The notes beneath the pieces are model-generated. The model was given only the letters and a program-made list of their open reading frames with translations. It did not search any database and had not been told where the DNA came from. From assembly GCF_019977295.1 (NCBI RefSeq), contig NZ_AP024651.1, forward strand, positions 4,340,001 through 4,404,000: a stretch of 64,000 nt of DNA. Reading direction: 5' to 3'. A program made the translations under genes and the position numbers. The DNA is from Arthrobacter sp. StoSoilB20 (GTDB taxonomy: Bacteria; Actinomycetota; Actinomycetes; Actinomycetales; Micrococcaceae). This document shows, one piece after another, positions 39,564-49,302 of this stretch (its first letter is position 1; every line of letters begins with the position of its first letter).

Positions 39564-40979
39564 ATGACCACCGTCGATCAGGCGATCCCCCTCCGTTCCG
39601 AACACGACCTTCTGGGCGACCGCGATGTACCTGCGGATGCCTACTGGGGCGTCCATACCCTCCGTGCCATTGAGAACTTCCCCATCACAGGGCAGCCTCT
39701 CTCCACCAACAAGCACCTGGTCAGGGGCCTGGCCGCGGTGAAGCAGGCTGCGGCCCGCACCAACCATGAGCTTGGCCTGCTTGACGCCGAAAAGGCGGAT
39801 GCCATTGTGCAGGCTTGCCAGGACGTCATGGACGGCATGCTCCACGAGCAGTTCATGGTGGATGTCATCCAGGGCGGCGCGGGAACCAGTTCCAACATGA
39901 ACGCCAACGAGGTCATCGCTAACCGCGCCCTGGAGATCCTTGGCCACCCCAAGGGCGATTACTCCAAGTTGCACCCCAATGACCACGTGAACCTGAGCCA
40001 GTCCACCAACGACGTCTACCCGACGGCGGTGAACCTCGCCACGATCTTCTCCGTAAAGGAACTCCTTGAAGCCCTCGAGGAACTCGAGTTGGCCTTTGCC
40101 GAGAAGGGCCGGGAGTTCCGGACCGTCGTGAAAATGGGACGCACCCAGCTGCAGGACGCTGTTCCGATGACCTTGGGCCAGGAGTTCGGCGGCTACGCCG
40201 TGACCATTGGCGAGGACCGTGCACGCCTGGACGAGTCCCACATGCTGATCCACGAGATCAACCTCGGCGCGACAGCCATCGGCACGGGACTGAATGCCCC
40301 GGCCGGATACGCCGAAGCCGCCTGCCGCCATTTGGCAGAGATCACCGGCCTTCCCTTGCTCACTGCCGCGGACCTCATTGAGGCCACCCAGGATGTTGGC
40401 GCCTTCGTGCACCTGTCCGGCGTCCTGAAGCGCGTGGCAGTGAAGCTTTCCAAGATTTGCAACGACCTCCGCCTGCTGTCCTCCGGACCGCGTGCGGGTT
40501 TGGGCGAGATCAACCTTCCGGCCGTTCAGTCCGGTTCGTCGATCATGCCCGGAAAGATCAATCCGGTGATCCCGGAAGTGGTCAGCCAGGTGGCCTACGA
40601 AGTCATCGGCAACGATGTCACCGTCACCATGGCCGCGGAGGCGGGCCAGCTTCAGCTGAACGCCTTCGAACCGATCATTGTGCACAGCCTGCACAAGAGC
40701 ATCTCCCACCTGGAAGCAGCGTGCCGCACCCTTACGGCACGCTGCGTCCGGGGCATTACCGCAAACACCGAACGGCTACGGCTTACCGTGGAGCAGTCGA
40801 TCGGTCTTGTCACGGCATTGAACCCCCATATCGGTTACGCCTCCGCCACCGCTATCGCCCAGGAGGCGCTGGCAACAGGCAAGGGTGTGGCAGAACTCGT
40901 GCTGGAACATGGTCTCTTGACCGCCGCCCAGCTTGAGGAACTGCTCAGCCCTGAACGTCTGGCAAATCTGAGCAAATAG
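39564..40979 (+). CDS. aspA: Aspartate ammonia-lyase (aspartase)
   Basis: Aspartase converts L-aspartate to fumarate and ammonia. The 471-residue protein has the fumarase/aspartase superfamily signature GSSIMPGKINPV (about 327-338), with the mobile catalytic Ser loop just before it, and the N-terminal RDVPADAYWGVHTLRAIENF. It starts 13 bases after the asparaginase stop. The product supplies the TCA cycle from imported asparagine. The region is more specific to aspartase than fumarase because of the operon partners and the LRAIENFPITG motif. Confidence 0.94.
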   Translation: MTTVDQAIPLRSEHDLLGDRDVPADAYWGVHTLRAIENFPITGQPLSTNKHLVRGLAAVKQAAARTNHELGLLDAEKADAIVQACQDVMDGMLHEQFMVDVIQGGAGTSSNMNANEVIANRALEILGHPKGDYSKLHPNDHVNLSQSTNDVYPTAVNLATIFSVKELLEALEELELAFAEKGREFRTVVKMGRTQLQDAVPMTLGQEFGGYAVTIGEDRARLDESHMLIHEINLGATAIGTGLNAPAGYAEAACRHLAEITGLPLLTAADLIEATQDVGAFVHLSGVLKRVAVKLSKICNDLRLLSSGPRAGLGEINLPAVQSGSSIMPGKINPVIPEVVSQVAYEVIGNDVTVTMAAEAGQLQLNAFEPIIVHSLHKSISHLEAACRTLTARCVRGITANTERLRLTVEQSIGLVTALNPHIGYASATAIAQEALATGKGVAELVLEHGLLTAAQLEELLSPERLANLSK

Positions 40980-41125
40980 GCCGAAACTGGCCAGTAAGCC
41001 AACGGCTACAGTCAGCCGTTCCGCCCGATGAGGCATACCCCCACGAGGCGCTGTTCCGTGTGCCCGGATCCCCCGAGCCGGACACGCCAAGGACACCCCC
41101 CAACAGGACACTCCTAAGGATTCCA

Positions 41126-42634
41126 ATGACCAACCCCATCACGGACCACACGGTCCCGGCCCAGTCGCACGCCAGCGAGAAAGCCCTCCACAAAGAGGAC
41201 TCCGGCTACCACAAGGACCTCAAGCCCCGCCAGATCCAGATGATCGCGATCGGCGGCGCAATCGGTACCGGCCTGTTCCTGGGCGCCGGTGGCCGGCTGA
41301 ACGCGGCCGGTCCGTCGCTCGTCATCGCCTACGCCGTCTGTGGCTTCTTCGCTTTCCTGATCCTCCGCGCACTGGGCGAACTGGTGCTGCACCGCCCCTC
41401 GTCGGGATCGTTCGTCTCCTACGCCCGTGAGTTCTACGGCGAGAAGGCTGCCTTCATTTCCGGCTGGTTCTACTGGATCAACTGGGCCACCACCACCATT
41501 GTCGATATCACCGCAGTGGCCCTGTACATGAACTTCTTCGGCAAGTACATCGCTTGGATGGGCGCCGTTCCGCAGTGGGCCTGGGCGCTCATTGCCCTGG
41601 TAGTGGTCCTCTGCCTGAACCTGGTTTCCGTGAAGGTCTTCGGCGAAATGGAGTTCTGGTTCGCTTTGATCAAGGTGGCCGCACTGGTGGCGTTCCTCCT
41701 TGTGGGCACCTACTTCGTCATCTTCGGCACCCCTGTGGAGGGCCAGGAAGTCGGCTTCAGCCTCATCTCCGATAACGGCGGCATCTTCCCGAACGGCATC
41801 CTGCCCATGATCATCCTGATGCAGGGCGTGCTCTTCGCTTACGCCTCGATCGAGCTCGTGGGTACCGCTGCCGGTGAAACCGCCAACCCGGAAAAGATCA
41901 TGCCCAAGGCCATCAACTCCGTGGTCTTCCGCATCGCCGTCTTCTACGTTGGCTCGGTCATCCTGCTGGCACTGCTGCTCCCCTACACCTCTTACGAGAA
42001 GGGCGTCAGCCCGTTCGTGACGTTCTTCGGTTCCATTGGCGTGGAGGGCGTGGATGTGATCATGAACCTCGTGGTGCTGACGGCCGCGTTGTCGTCACTG
42101 AACGCCGGCCTCTACTCCACCGGCCGTATCCTCCGCTCCATGTCCGTAGCCGGTTCTGCCCCCAAGTTCGCCCAGCGCATGAACAAGGCAGGTGTCCCTT
42201 ACGGTGGCATCGCCATCACCGCCGGCGTTTCCCTGCTCGGTGTTCCGCTGAACTACCTGGTCCCGTCCGACGCCTTCGAAATCGTCCTCAACGTCGCATC
42301 CGTGGGCATCATCGTCACCTGGGCCACCATCGTCCTCTGCCAGATGCAGCTGAAGCGCTGGTCGGACAAGGGCTGGGTGAAACGCCCCTCCTTCCGGTTG
42401 TTCGGTGCTCCGTACACAGGTTGGCTGTCCTTGGTCTTCCTGCTCGGCGTGCTGATTATGGTGTTCATTGAATCCCCGCTGACCATGCTGGTCACCGCCA
42501 TCGCCTGCGGGCTCATGGTCTGGGGTTGGTTCCTGTGCCGCAAGCAGATCCATGAGCTTGCAGCCACCCGCGACGGCTACACCGGCAGCGCGCCGGTCAT
42601 CGCCAACCGCCCGCTTCCCGGCGGCGACAAGTAA
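41126..42634 (+). CDS. Amino acid permease, probably for L-asparagine
   Basis: A 502-residue APC-type transporter with about 12 membrane helices. Family signs include QMIAIGGAIGTGLFLGAGGRLN after a charged N-terminus and FAYASIELVGTAAGETANPEK, which is typical of the AAT family. The neighbouring asparaginase and aspartase point to asparagine/aspartate as substrate; relatives are annotated AnsP. The ATG at 41126 gives a standard N-terminus with a TAAGGA ribosome site. A strong hairpin follows the gene and ends the operon. Confidence 0.9.
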   Translation: MTNPITDHTVPAQSHASEKALHKEDSGYHKDLKPRQIQMIAIGGAIGTGLFLGAGGRLNAAGPSLVIAYAVCGFFAFLILRALGELVLHRPSSGSFVSYAREFYGEKAAFISGWFYWINWATTTIVDITAVALYMNFFGKYIAWMGAVPQWAWALIALVVVLCLNLVSVKVFGEMEFWFALIKVAALVAFLLVGTYFVIFGTPVEGQEVGFSLISDNGGIFPNGILPMIILMQGVLFAYASIELVGTAAGETANPEKIMPKAINSVVFRIAVFYVGSVILLALLLPYTSYEKGVSPFVTFFGSIGVEGVDVIMNLVVLTAALSSLNAGLYSTGRILRSMSVAGSAPKFAQRMNKAGVPYGGIAITAGVSLLGVPLNYLVPSDAFEIVLNVASVGIIVTWATIVLCQMQLKRWSDKGWVKRPSFRLFGAPYTGWLSLVFLLGVLIMVFIESPLTMLVTAIACGLMVWGWFLCRKQIHELAATRDGYTGSAPVIANRPLPGGDK

Positions 42635-42655
42635 CAGCCGTACCAAACAGCGCAC

Positions 42656-42705
42656 GACGGCGGCACCGCCGGTTCCGTAGCAATCGGAACCCAGGTGCCG
42701 CCGTC
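42656..42705 (+). terminator. Hairpin ending the asparagine operon
   Basis: GACGGCGGCACC and GGTGCCGCCGTC pair perfectly and inner GGTTCC/GGAACC lengthens the stem. It begins 21 bases after the permease stop. There is no T tract, so it may need Rho or act as an RNA end-protecting stem. Confidence 0.75.
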
Positions 42706-42804
42706 GGGCGTTAACGTCCGCAACCAACTAGCAGATGACGTAGTTCCCAGCGCTCAAAACCGCCTCAACTGCGACTCAGGTGGGTGGGGTCGCGGCGAAG
42801 GCAG

Positions 42805-42815
42805 ACATCGGATCA
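42805..42815 (+). promoter_or_regulatory. Putative operator of the fucose regulator at its own promoter
   Basis: ACATCGGATCA lies 21 bases before the GntR start and matches ACATCGGATGT (48280-48290, minus strand) at 9 of 11 positions. This supports self-control by the regulator. Confidence 0.4.
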
Positions 42816-42835
42816 TTCGTGACTACTATTGGTCC

Positions 42836-43507
42836 ATGGCTGTCACAGACGAGGCGATCAGCAAGATCAAAGACATGCTGATCCGCGGAGAACTCAAAGC
42901 CGGCGATCGTCTTCCGCCGGAGAAGGAACTGAGCGAGCGGCTCGGCCTGTCGCGGAGTTCCCTGCGCGAGGCGGTGAAGGCGCTCGAACTGATCCGCGTG
43001 CTGGACGTGCGCCGCGGCGACGGCACCTACGTGACCAGCCTCGACGCGAAGCTGCTCAATGAGGCCGTGGCATTCGTGGTGGACCTGCACCAAGACCGGT
43101 CCATCCTGGAACTCTTTGAGGTCCGACGAATCCTGGAACCGGCCACGGCACATTTGGCGGCGGGAAAAATCACCCACGGCGAGCTCCTGGCCCTGCGAAG
43201 CACCATGGACGGCATCGACGAGAACACCGAAGTCGAGGAACTCGTTGCCCATGACCTGGAGTTTCACAGCATCATCACCGAAGCCGCCGGAAACGACTAC
43301 CTCGGAAGCCTCCTGGAGGCCCTTTCCAGCAGCACGGTCCGGGCACGGATCTGGCGCGGGCTGACACAGGAAAAGGCCGTGGCGCATACCTTGGCCGAGC
43401 ATCACGCGATTGCGGACGCCTTGGAACGGGGAGATGCTGAGCTGGTCCGGGCACTGGTGACGGTACACATCAGCGGCGTGGAGAACTGGCTGCGGCAGGC
43501 CCTCTAA
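42836..43507 (+). CDS. GntR/FadR-family regulator, probable controller of L-fucose genes
   Basis: A 223-residue GntR-family protein with an N-terminal winged helix (KIKDMLIRGELKAGDRLPPE, then LGLSRSSLREAVKALELIRV) and a C-terminal FCD domain (HDLEFHSIITEAAGNDYL, EHHAIADALERGD). It is convergent with the fuconolactonase gene, with a 4-base overlap of stops, and its putative operator recurs at the divergent fucose promoter near 48280. So it probably represses the fucose genes in the absence of an acidic sugar intermediate such as L-fuconate. ATG at 42836 gives the compact normal N-terminus. No transporter lies with it. Confidence 0.85.
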   Translation: MAVTDEAISKIKDMLIRGELKAGDRLPPEKELSERLGLSRSSLREAVKALELIRVLDVRRGDGTYVTSLDAKLLNEAVAFVVDLHQDRSILELFEVRRILEPATAHLAAGKITHGELLALRSTMDGIDENTEVEELVAHDLEFHSIITEAAGNDYLGSLLEALSSSTVRARIWRGLTQEKAVAHTLAEHHAIADALERGDAELVRALVTVHISGVENWLRQAL

Positions 43508-44373
43508 CCATCGGCCAAAGGCGTTGCTGCCAAGCCGTAAGTTCGAATGGCAGTCCCTTCCAGCACGGCATCCTGCTCCGCCGGGCTCAGTGAAGACACC
43601 AGCTCCAGCAGCACCTCCAGCGTCCTGCCATAAGGAGCCCCGAGGGTGCTGACTGGCCAGTCGCAGCCGATCATCAAACGCTGGGGCCCGAAAACCTCCA
43701 ACGCTGATTCGAAGAGTGGGCGCAACGCATCCGCCGTGTACTCAACGCCCGGCAAATGCAGCCCGGAAAGTTTGGCCACCGAATTCGGTTCCCGCCCCAG
43801 CGCCCGGAAGTCGGCGTTCCAGGACTCCATAAGCCCAGGATCAGCCAGCGGCGGCTTCCCTAAGTGATCCAGCACGACCGTCAATTCCGGCATCTCACGG
43901 GCCAGACGAACAGCGGAACCCAGATGCCGTGGGAAGGCATCGGGGATGTCGAAGGTAAGCCCCCGCCGGGCCAGCAATGCCAGGGACTCCCGAACATTCG
44001 GAAGATCCAGGAAGTCGCTTCGGGGATCATCGTGGATCAGGTGCCGCACTCCCTTGAAAACCGGGTGGGCCGTGAAGCGGTGCAACTGCGCTGCGGCTTC
44101 GGATGGCGCGTCCAGGCGGATCCAACCCACCACGCCGAGAACCCAGGGGTTCCGCGACGCCACAGCCAACATACTCTCGGTGTCGGCAACGGTATCGTCG
44201 GCCTGGACCAGCACCGCTCCCCGGACCCCGGCTGCCTCCAACCTCTCACGCGCCTCGTCCTCGCCGAAACTCCGGAAGAGCGCACCGTGCTGCGGCCCCA
44301 GCCATCCATAGGGGCGCACTCCCCCGGTAACAAAGGTGTCCAGGGTCCACACGTGCAGGTGCGAGTCAATCAC
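43504..44373 (-). CDS. Amidohydrolase, probable L-fuconolactonase
   Basis: A 289-residue TIM-barrel amidohydrolase (PF04909 type). It begins MIDSHLHVWTLD with the HxH metal site, then contains VVLDHLGKPP and GCDWPVSTLG with the conserved His and Asp. In sugar-acid pathways such proteins open the lactone made by the sugar dehydrogenase, here L-fucono-1,5-lactone to L-fuconate. The assignment rests on its neighbours: aldo/keto reductase, mutarotase, fucosidase and fuconate dehydratase in one minus-strand run. It overlaps the aldo/keto reductase by 4 bases. Confidence 0.85.
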   Translation of the reverse strand: MIDSHLHVWTLDTFVTGGVRPYGWLGPQHGALFRSFGEDEARERLEAAGVRGAVLVQADDTVADTESMLAVASRNPWVLGVVGWIRLDAPSEAAAQLHRFTAHPVFKGVRHLIHDDPRSDFLDLPNVRESLALLARRGLTFDIPDAFPRHLGSAVRLAREMPELTVVLDHLGKPPLADPGLMESWNADFRALGREPNSVAKLSGLHLPGVEYTADALRPLFESALEVFGPQRLMIGCDWPVSTLGAPYGRTLEVLLELVSSLSPAEQDAVLEGTAIRTYGLAATPLADG

Positions 44374-45326
44374 GCCCGGCGTTCCTCCAAGGCTGCCCAG
44401 AGCTCCCCGGGCACGGGCGCCTCCATGCGTGCTGCGTTGGTGGCCACCTGTTCAGGGGAGGTGGCACCGGCTGTCACGTTCACCACGGCGGGGTGCCGCA
44501 GGGGGAACTGGAGTGCCGCCGTCGGAAGTTCCACACCGAAGTCGCGGCAGAGGGCCGCGAGCGCCCGCGCCCGCTCCAGCACCTCCGGCGGCGCCTGATC
44601 GTAGTTGTAGTGGGCGTCTTCGGGGACGTCGGGCCGGGCCAGGAGGCCGGAGTTGTAGGCACCAACGCTGACGACGCCGGTGCTTCGCTCCAGGCAGCGG
44701 TCAAGCAGCGGAACGTCGGGCTGCTCAAGCAAGGTGTAGCGGCCTGCCAGCATCACGAGGTCCAGATCGGCAGCTTCGACGCATTCCAGGGCCGCTTCTG
44801 CGGAGTTGATGCCCACACCTATGGCCTTGACCAGCCCTTCGGCCCGCAGCTTTTCGAGCACAGGCAAGGCTTCGGAAATGCCGGCTTGGAGATCGTGGAC
44901 ATCGGGGTCGTGCAGGTAGGCGATGTCAACGTGGCCCAGGCCCAGCCGTTCCAGGGAGTCCTCGATGCTGCGCCGGATGCCGCCCTCGGAGAAGTCCCAC
45001 ACGCGTCGGCTGGTAGCCGGAACGTCGAAGCCCTCGGGGTCCTGGCCGCCGCCGGAATCCGGTTCCAACACACGGCCCACTTTGGTGGAGATGACAAATT
45101 CATCCCGCGGCTTATCCCGGAGGACCGCGCCAAGCCTTTGTTCGGAGAGTCCCAGCCCATAGTGCGGCGCGGTGTCGAAGTAGCGGATGCCGGCATCCCA
45201 CGCGGCGAGAACCGTGGCGAGCGCTTGCCCGTCCGGGATGGCCCGGTACAGGTTTCCTATGCCTGCACCGCCGAAGCCAAGCCTGCCGAGGCTCAACGGC
45301 GGTGTGCGGGGGTCAAGTGAGTTCAT
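44370..45326 (-). CDS. Aldo/keto reductase, probable L-fucose (D-threo-aldose) 1-dehydrogenase
   Basis: A 318-residue aldo/keto reductase with YFDTAPHYGLGLSEQRLGAV (catalytic Asp/Tyr), VISTKVGRVL (Lys), and a VDIAYLHDPDVHD segment with the His. Fusions of this type with the GGAGIGNLYRAI start are typical of D-threo-aldose 1-dehydrogenases, which oxidise L-fucose to the lactone with NAD(P)+. It starts 4 bases inside the mutarotase gene (ATGA at 45326-45323) and ends inside the lactonase gene, a tight operon. This is the first oxidation of the pathway. Confidence 0.86.
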   Translation of the reverse strand: MNSLDPRTPPLSLGRLGFGGAGIGNLYRAIPDGQALATVLAAWDAGIRYFDTAPHYGLGLSEQRLGAVLRDKPRDEFVISTKVGRVLEPDSGGGQDPEGFDVPATSRRVWDFSEGGIRRSIEDSLERLGLGHVDIAYLHDPDVHDLQAGISEALPVLEKLRAEGLVKAIGVGINSAEAALECVEAADLDLVMLAGRYTLLEQPDVPLLDRCLERSTGVVSVGAYNSGLLARPDVPEDAHYNYDQAPPEVLERARALAALCRDFGVELPTAALQFPLRHPAVVNVTAGATSPEQVATNAARMEAPVPGELWAALEERRA

Positions 45327-45637
45327 GGCAGCTCCCATACCTTCTGGATACCCGCATCCTCCCCTGAGTAATCGTCCTGGACCTCCAAAAGTTCAGCCAT
45401 CCGGGCCTGCCACGGCACATTGGCGGGGTGCTCGGCGAGCGCATGCCGCATGGCCTGGTAGTTTTCGACATCCACCACATGGAAGAGATCGAGTCCGCTG
45501 CGCCAGATCCGCCAGTTCGTCACACCGGCTTCTTTGAGGGCCGCCACCAGCTCGGACGGGATGTGCGCGTGTGCGTCGGCATACTCCGCTTCAGTTCCTG
45601 GCTTGAGCTTGGTGTGAAGCGCGATGCTGTCAGCCAT
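45323..45637 (-). CDS. L-rhamnose mutarotase-family protein (likely L-fucose mutarotase)
   Basis: A 104-residue protein of the RhaM/PF05336 family: LHTKLKPGTEAEYADAHAH at the N-terminus, TNWRIWRSGLDLFHVVDVEN, and a late WQARMAELLEV. These enzymes interconvert alpha and beta anomers of 6-deoxy sugars. In the setting of L-fucose genes it probably supplies the anomer used by the dehydrogenase. It overlaps the fucosidase end by 8 bases and the dehydrogenase start by 4. Confidence 0.88.
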   Translation of the reverse strand: MADSIALHTKLKPGTEAEYADAHAHIPSELVAALKEAGVTNWRIWRSGLDLFHVVDVENYQAMRHALAEHPANVPWQARMAELLEVQDDYSGEDAGIQKVWELP

Positions 45638-46952
45638 GGACGGCCTCCGCCCCGCTGGCAGATGGCTTGAGGAACAGTTCCAGCACGGGCACGGCGACGT
45701 CGGGTTTTTGGACGGGCAGCTTGATGGTCAGCGTCCCGGGTGGCTGGCCGCCGGGTGTCATGTTCATGGCCTGCTGCGCGGGGTCCAGTTCCCGCAGGAA
45801 CACCTCAGAGGCGTCATTGAGCAGCTGGGCATATTCCACCTTGCCGGCGAGGCCGGGCAGGTGGACGTACTCGAACGGCCAGGCAAAGAGGTGGACGTAC
45901 AGCCTGTCGCCGCGCTGCGTGTAGCGGGTGTCCGTGGGCGCTGTGAAGGTCGAGGCGCCGGCACCGTAGATGGCACGCGAGTGCAGCTTCATCCATTCCC
46001 CGATGCCCTCCAGCGAATCCAGCGCCCTCGGGTCCAGGTTCCCCCTCCCAGTGGGGCCTACGTTGAGCAACAGGTTGCCGCCCTTGGAGACACCATCCAC
46101 CAGCATGCGGATCAGCAGGTCAACGGGCTTGTAGTTCAGGTTGTCCCTGTCATAACCCCAGCTGCCGTTCAACGTCTGGCAGGCCTCCCAGGTGACGGGT
46201 TCGCCGTCGACCATCATGGGGCCGGCGGGCTGGTACTGCTCGGGCGTGACAAGGTCTCCCGGGATTTCCAACCGGTCGTTGACCACAATGGTGGGTTGGA
46301 GGTCCCGCACCATGGCAAGCAGGGCCTCGGAGTCCCAGTCTTTCCGTCCTTTCCCTCCCCAATATTCTTCGTGGTGTCCGCCTGTGTAGGAGAAGTCGAA
46401 GAACAGGTAGTCGATGGTGCCGTAGTTACTCAGGAGCTCGCGCACCTGGCCATGCAGGTACTCGCGGTAGCGGTCCATATCCCGGCCTGCATTCAAGCTT
46501 TCGACGTCGGCCGCGTTGCGTTGGGGATGTACCCCGTCCACGGTGAAGTCGGGGTGGTGCCAGTCGATGAGGGAGTGGTAGAAACCGACCTTCAGCCCTT
46601 CGTCCCGGAGTGCCTCCACATAAGGGGCGATCAAATCCCGGCCCGCGGGAGTATTGGTGGCTTTGTAGTCCGTCAGGGCGGAATCCCACAAGCAGAAGCC
46701 GTCGTGGTGCTTGGTGGTGAGGACCACGTATTTCATTCCGGCGTTACGTGCAGCCCGGGCCCATTCCCGGGGATCGTAGAGGTCCGGATCAAAACGGCGG
46801 AAGTACTTGGCGTACTCCTCCACCGTTGTTTCCTCCTTGTTCATCACCCACTCGTGGCGTGCCGGCAGGGCATAGATGCCCCAATGCACGAACATGCCAA
46901 AGCGTGCCTCCTCGAACCAGGGTGCGTGCTGGATCAACGGGATTCCTTCCAT
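45630..46952 (-). CDS. Alpha-L-fucosidase, GH29
   Basis: A 440-residue glycoside hydrolase family 29 enzyme that removes L-fucose from glycans. N-terminal markers are [20 protein letters not shown] and [18 protein letters not shown], and the catalytic nucleophile Asp is expected in [11 protein letters not shown]. The region [15 protein letters not shown] marks the barrel end, and a C-terminal beta-domain follows. No signal peptide is visible, so it probably acts on imported or released fucosides inside the cell. It is the first sugar-releasing gene of the run and sits beside the fuconate dehydratase with an 18-base overlap of ends. Confidence 0.93.
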   Translation of the reverse strand: MEGIPLIQHAPWFEEARFGMFVHWGIYALPARHEWVMNKEETTVEEYAKYFRRFDPDLYDPREWARAARNAGMKYVVLTTKHHDGFCLWDSALTDYKATNTPAGRDLIAPYVEALRDEGLKVGFYHSLIDWHHPDFTVDGVHPQRNAADVESLNAGRDMDRYREYLHGQVRELLSNYGTIDYLFFDFSYTGGHHEEYWGGKGRKDWDSEALLAMVRDLQPTIVVNDRLEIPGDLVTPEQYQPAGPMMVDGEPVTWEACQTLNGSWGYDRDNLNYKPVDLLIRMLVDGVSKGGNLLLNVGPTGRGNLDPRALDSLEGIGEWMKLHSRAIYGAGASTFTAPTDTRYTQRGDRLYVHLFAWPFEYVHLPGLAGKVEYAQLLNDASEVFLRELDPAQQAMNMTPGGQPPGTLTIKLPVQKPDVAVPVLELFLKPSASGAEAVHG

Positions 46953-48238
46953 ACGGGGCCGTTCGGAAAGCTGTACGCGGCCAGTGTTTCACGGAGCATT
47001 TCGTTTCCGGCGCCAGGGTTCGACGGCGGCCAGTAAGCGCCGTCGTGGACGTCCACAGGTGTGAGGAAGTGTTCATGGAGGTGGTCCACGAACTCGATGG
47101 TCCGGCCTTCCTTGCTGCCGGACAGGGCAACGAAGTCGAACATCGACAGGTGCTGCACCGCCTCGCACAGTCCAACACCCCCGGCGTGCGGACACACCCT
47201 GACCCCGAATTTTGCGGCGAGCAGGAGGATGGCGATGTTCTCGTTGACTCCTGCTACGCGGGCGGCGTCGATCTGCAGGACCTGGAGGGACCCTGCCTGC
47301 AACATCTGTTTGAACACCACCCGGTTCTGGACGTGCTCTCCGGTGGCCACGGGAATCGGGGCTACACCGCGGGCGATGGCGGCGTGGCCCAGGATGTCGT
47401 CCGGGCTGGTGGGCTCCTCGATCCAGGCAATGTCATAGGGGGCCAGGTGGGCCATCCACTCGATGGCTTCCTGGACGTCCCAGCGCTGGTTGGCGTCCAC
47501 GGCGATCTTGATATCCGGGCCAACGGCTGCGCGGGCAGCCTTGACGCGGCGTATGTCGTCCTCCAGGGAAGCACCCACCTTCAACTTGATCTGGGTGAAA
47601 CCGTCGGCCACAGCTTCCTTGGCCAGCCGCGTCAGTTTCGCGTCGCTGTATCCCAGCCAGCCCGGCGTCGTGGTGTAGGCGGGGTAGCCTTCGGCCCGAA
47701 GTGCCGCTTTCCGCGCTTCCCTGCCGGGTTCGGCGGTCCGCAGGATGTCCAGCGCTTCCCCGGGAGTGAGGGCGTCGGTGAGATACCGGAAGTCCACCAG
47801 TGCCACGAGCTCTTCCGGGCTCATTCCTGCGAGTAACTCCCAGAGGGGCAGCCCGGCACGTTTGGCCTTCAGATCCCAGAGGGCATTGACCACGGCGCCG
47901 ATCGCCATGTGCATCACACCCTTCTCCGGCCCCAGCCAACGCAGCTGCGAATCGTGGGCCAGCAGCTTCCACGTGGCGCCCATGTCAGCGAGCAGATCCT
48001 CAACATCAGCGCCGAGGAGGTGATCCCGAAGGGCGTTGATTGCCGCCGTTTCGACCTCGTTGCCGCGTCCAATGGTGAACACGAAGCCGTGGCCCTCATG
48101 CCCGTCCTCTGCGTCCGTGCCAATGATCAGATAGGCCGCGGAGTAATCAGGGTCCGGATTCATGGCGTCAGAGCCGTCCAGCTCAAGGGATGTGGGGAAG
48201 CGGATATCGAACGTATCCACGGCGGTAATGGTGCTCAT
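46934..48238 (-). CDS. L-fuconate dehydratase (enolase superfamily)
   Basis: A 434-residue enolase-superfamily enzyme that removes water from L-fuconate to give 2-keto-3-deoxy-L-fuconate. Catalytic residues show as [10 protein letters not shown] (Lys pair), [11 protein letters not shown] (metal Asp), [10 protein letters not shown] (metal Glu), and ATGEHVQNR (Glu/His), with a final [11 protein letters not shown] loop. These positions are those of the L-fuconate dehydratase subgroup. It heads the minus-strand run of fucose genes, opposite the divergent hydrolase/dehydrogenase unit, across the shared control region at 48280-48354. Confidence 0.9.
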   Translation of the reverse strand: MSTITAVDTFDIRFPTSLELDGSDAMNPDPDYSAAYLIIGTDAEDGHEGHGFVFTIGRGNEVETAAINALRDHLLGADVEDLLADMGATWKLLAHDSQLRWLGPEKGVMHMAIGAVVNALWDLKAKRAGLPLWELLAGMSPEELVALVDFRYLTDALTPGEALDILRTAEPGREARKAALRAEGYPAYTTTPGWLGYSDAKLTRLAKEAVADGFTQIKLKVGASLEDDIRRVKAARAAVGPDIKIAVDANQRWDVQEAIEWMAHLAPYDIAWIEEPTSPDDILGHAAIARGVAPIPVATGEHVQNRVVFKQMLQAGSLQVLQIDAARVAGVNENIAILLLAAKFGVRVCPHAGGVGLCEAVQHLSMFDFVALSGSKEGRTIEFVDHLHEHFLTPVDVHDGAYWPPSNPGAGNEMLRETLAAYSFPNGPVWKESR

Positions 48239-48279
48239 GCGGCTCCTGAAAGTGCGTCACGATTCTTCACCGAGCCTAA

Positions 48280-48354
48280 ACATCCGATGTCTCCCTTGTC
48301 AATGGGTCACATTTCCGTATTATGGGGGAAAACACCACACTAGAGCTCGGATGT
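48280..48354. promoter_or_regulatory. Fucose gene control region: two operators around a promoter
   Basis: ACATCCGATGT (48280-48290) is a perfect 11-base palindrome around a central C. A plus-strand promoter follows: TTGTCA (48296-48301), 16 bases, TATTAT (48318-48323). A second site AGCTCGGATGT (48344-48354) lies just downstream and matches ACATCGGATGT at 9 of 11 positions. The layout, one site beside the -35 and one in the early transcript, fits repression of the divergent fucose genes. The same motif occurs ahead of the GntR gene at 42805-42815. Confidence 0.6.
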
Positions 48355-48377
48355 TAGTCCCGAACACGGAGGAAGCC

Positions 48378-49298
48378 ATGACCTTGAAATTCGCCAGGCT
48401 GGGCACGGCCGGAAACGAACAACCGGCCGTCATCGCCCAGGACGCCCAGGGTGCTGAAAAGTACTTCAGCCTCACGCCCTTGACGCAGGACATCGACGGC
48501 GCTTTCCTCGCCACGGACGGTATCGAGCGCACCCGCCAAGCCCTTGATAACGGCGAACTTCCCGAAATCTCCCCCGAGGGCCTGCGCATCGGTGCCCCGG
48601 TTGCCCGCCCGGGCGCAGTGGTGGCCGTCGGCCTGAACTACACCGCCCACGCCGCCGAATCCGGGGCGACGCCACCCGAGGTTCCCGTGGTCTTCCTCAA
48701 GCCCACCAACACCATCGCCGGACCATTCGACGCCGCGCCCATCCCGCCGTCGTCGGAAAAGTACGACTGGGAGGTGGAATTGGCGATCGTGATCGGCCAG
48801 GAAGCGTCATACCTTTCCTCCTCCGAAGAAGCCGGGGGCTGCATCGCCGGCTACGCAGTGGCCAACGACCTCTCCGAGCGCGAATACCAAATCCCCGGGG
48901 CCGCGGGACAGTGGACCAAGGGAAAATCCCTCCCCGGCTCCACTCCCCTGGGCCCGTGGCTGGTTCCGGCCTCTGACATCGATGCCGGCAATTTGCGCCT
49001 CCAGACCTTGGTCAACGGTGCGCCGCGCCAGGATTCCAGTACCTCGGACATGATTTTCGACCCCGCCACGATCGTCCACCACCTCAGCCAGTACATGGTC
49101 CTGGAGCCCGGCGACGTCATCATCACCGGCACGCCCGAAGGAGTGGCCATGTCCGGGCGGTTCCCCTTCATCCAGCCCGGTGACGTGGTGGAACTGGAAA
49201 TTGATGGCTTGGGACGCCAGCGCCAGGAGTACTTCCGGGCCACAACGCGCACGGCAGTCCAGGGCGGCGCCGCTTCCTTCGCCGGAACCAACGCCTAG
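48378..49298 (+). CDS. Fumarylacetoacetate hydrolase family protein, probable 2,4-diketo-3-deoxy-L-fuconate hydrolase
   Basis: A 306-residue FAH-family hydrolase. Its core contains AVGLNYTAHAAESG, EKYDWEVELAIVIGQEA with the metal-binding Glu pair, and IITGTPEGVAMSG. In the oxidative L-fucose route this enzyme splits 2,4-diketo-3-deoxy-L-fuconate into pyruvate and L-lactate. ATG at 48378 follows GGAGGAAG; a start nine codons upstream is open. It is followed four bases later by the dehydrogenase gene, and both leave the shared control region rightward. Confidence 0.86.
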   Translation: MTLKFARLGTAGNEQPAVIAQDAQGAEKYFSLTPLTQDIDGAFLATDGIERTRQALDNGELPEISPEGLRIGAPVARPGAVVAVGLNYTAHAAESGATPPEVPVVFLKPTNTIAGPFDAAPIPPSSEKYDWEVELAIVIGQEASYLSSSEEAGGCIAGYAVANDLSEREYQIPGAAGQWTKGKSLPGSTPLGPWLVPASDIDAGNLRLQTLVNGAPRQDSSTSDMIFDPATIVHHLSQYMVLEPGDVIITGTPEGVAMSGRFPFIQPGDVVELEIDGLGRQRQEYFRATTRTAVQGGAASFAGTNA

Positions 49299-49302
49299 GT
49301 AC

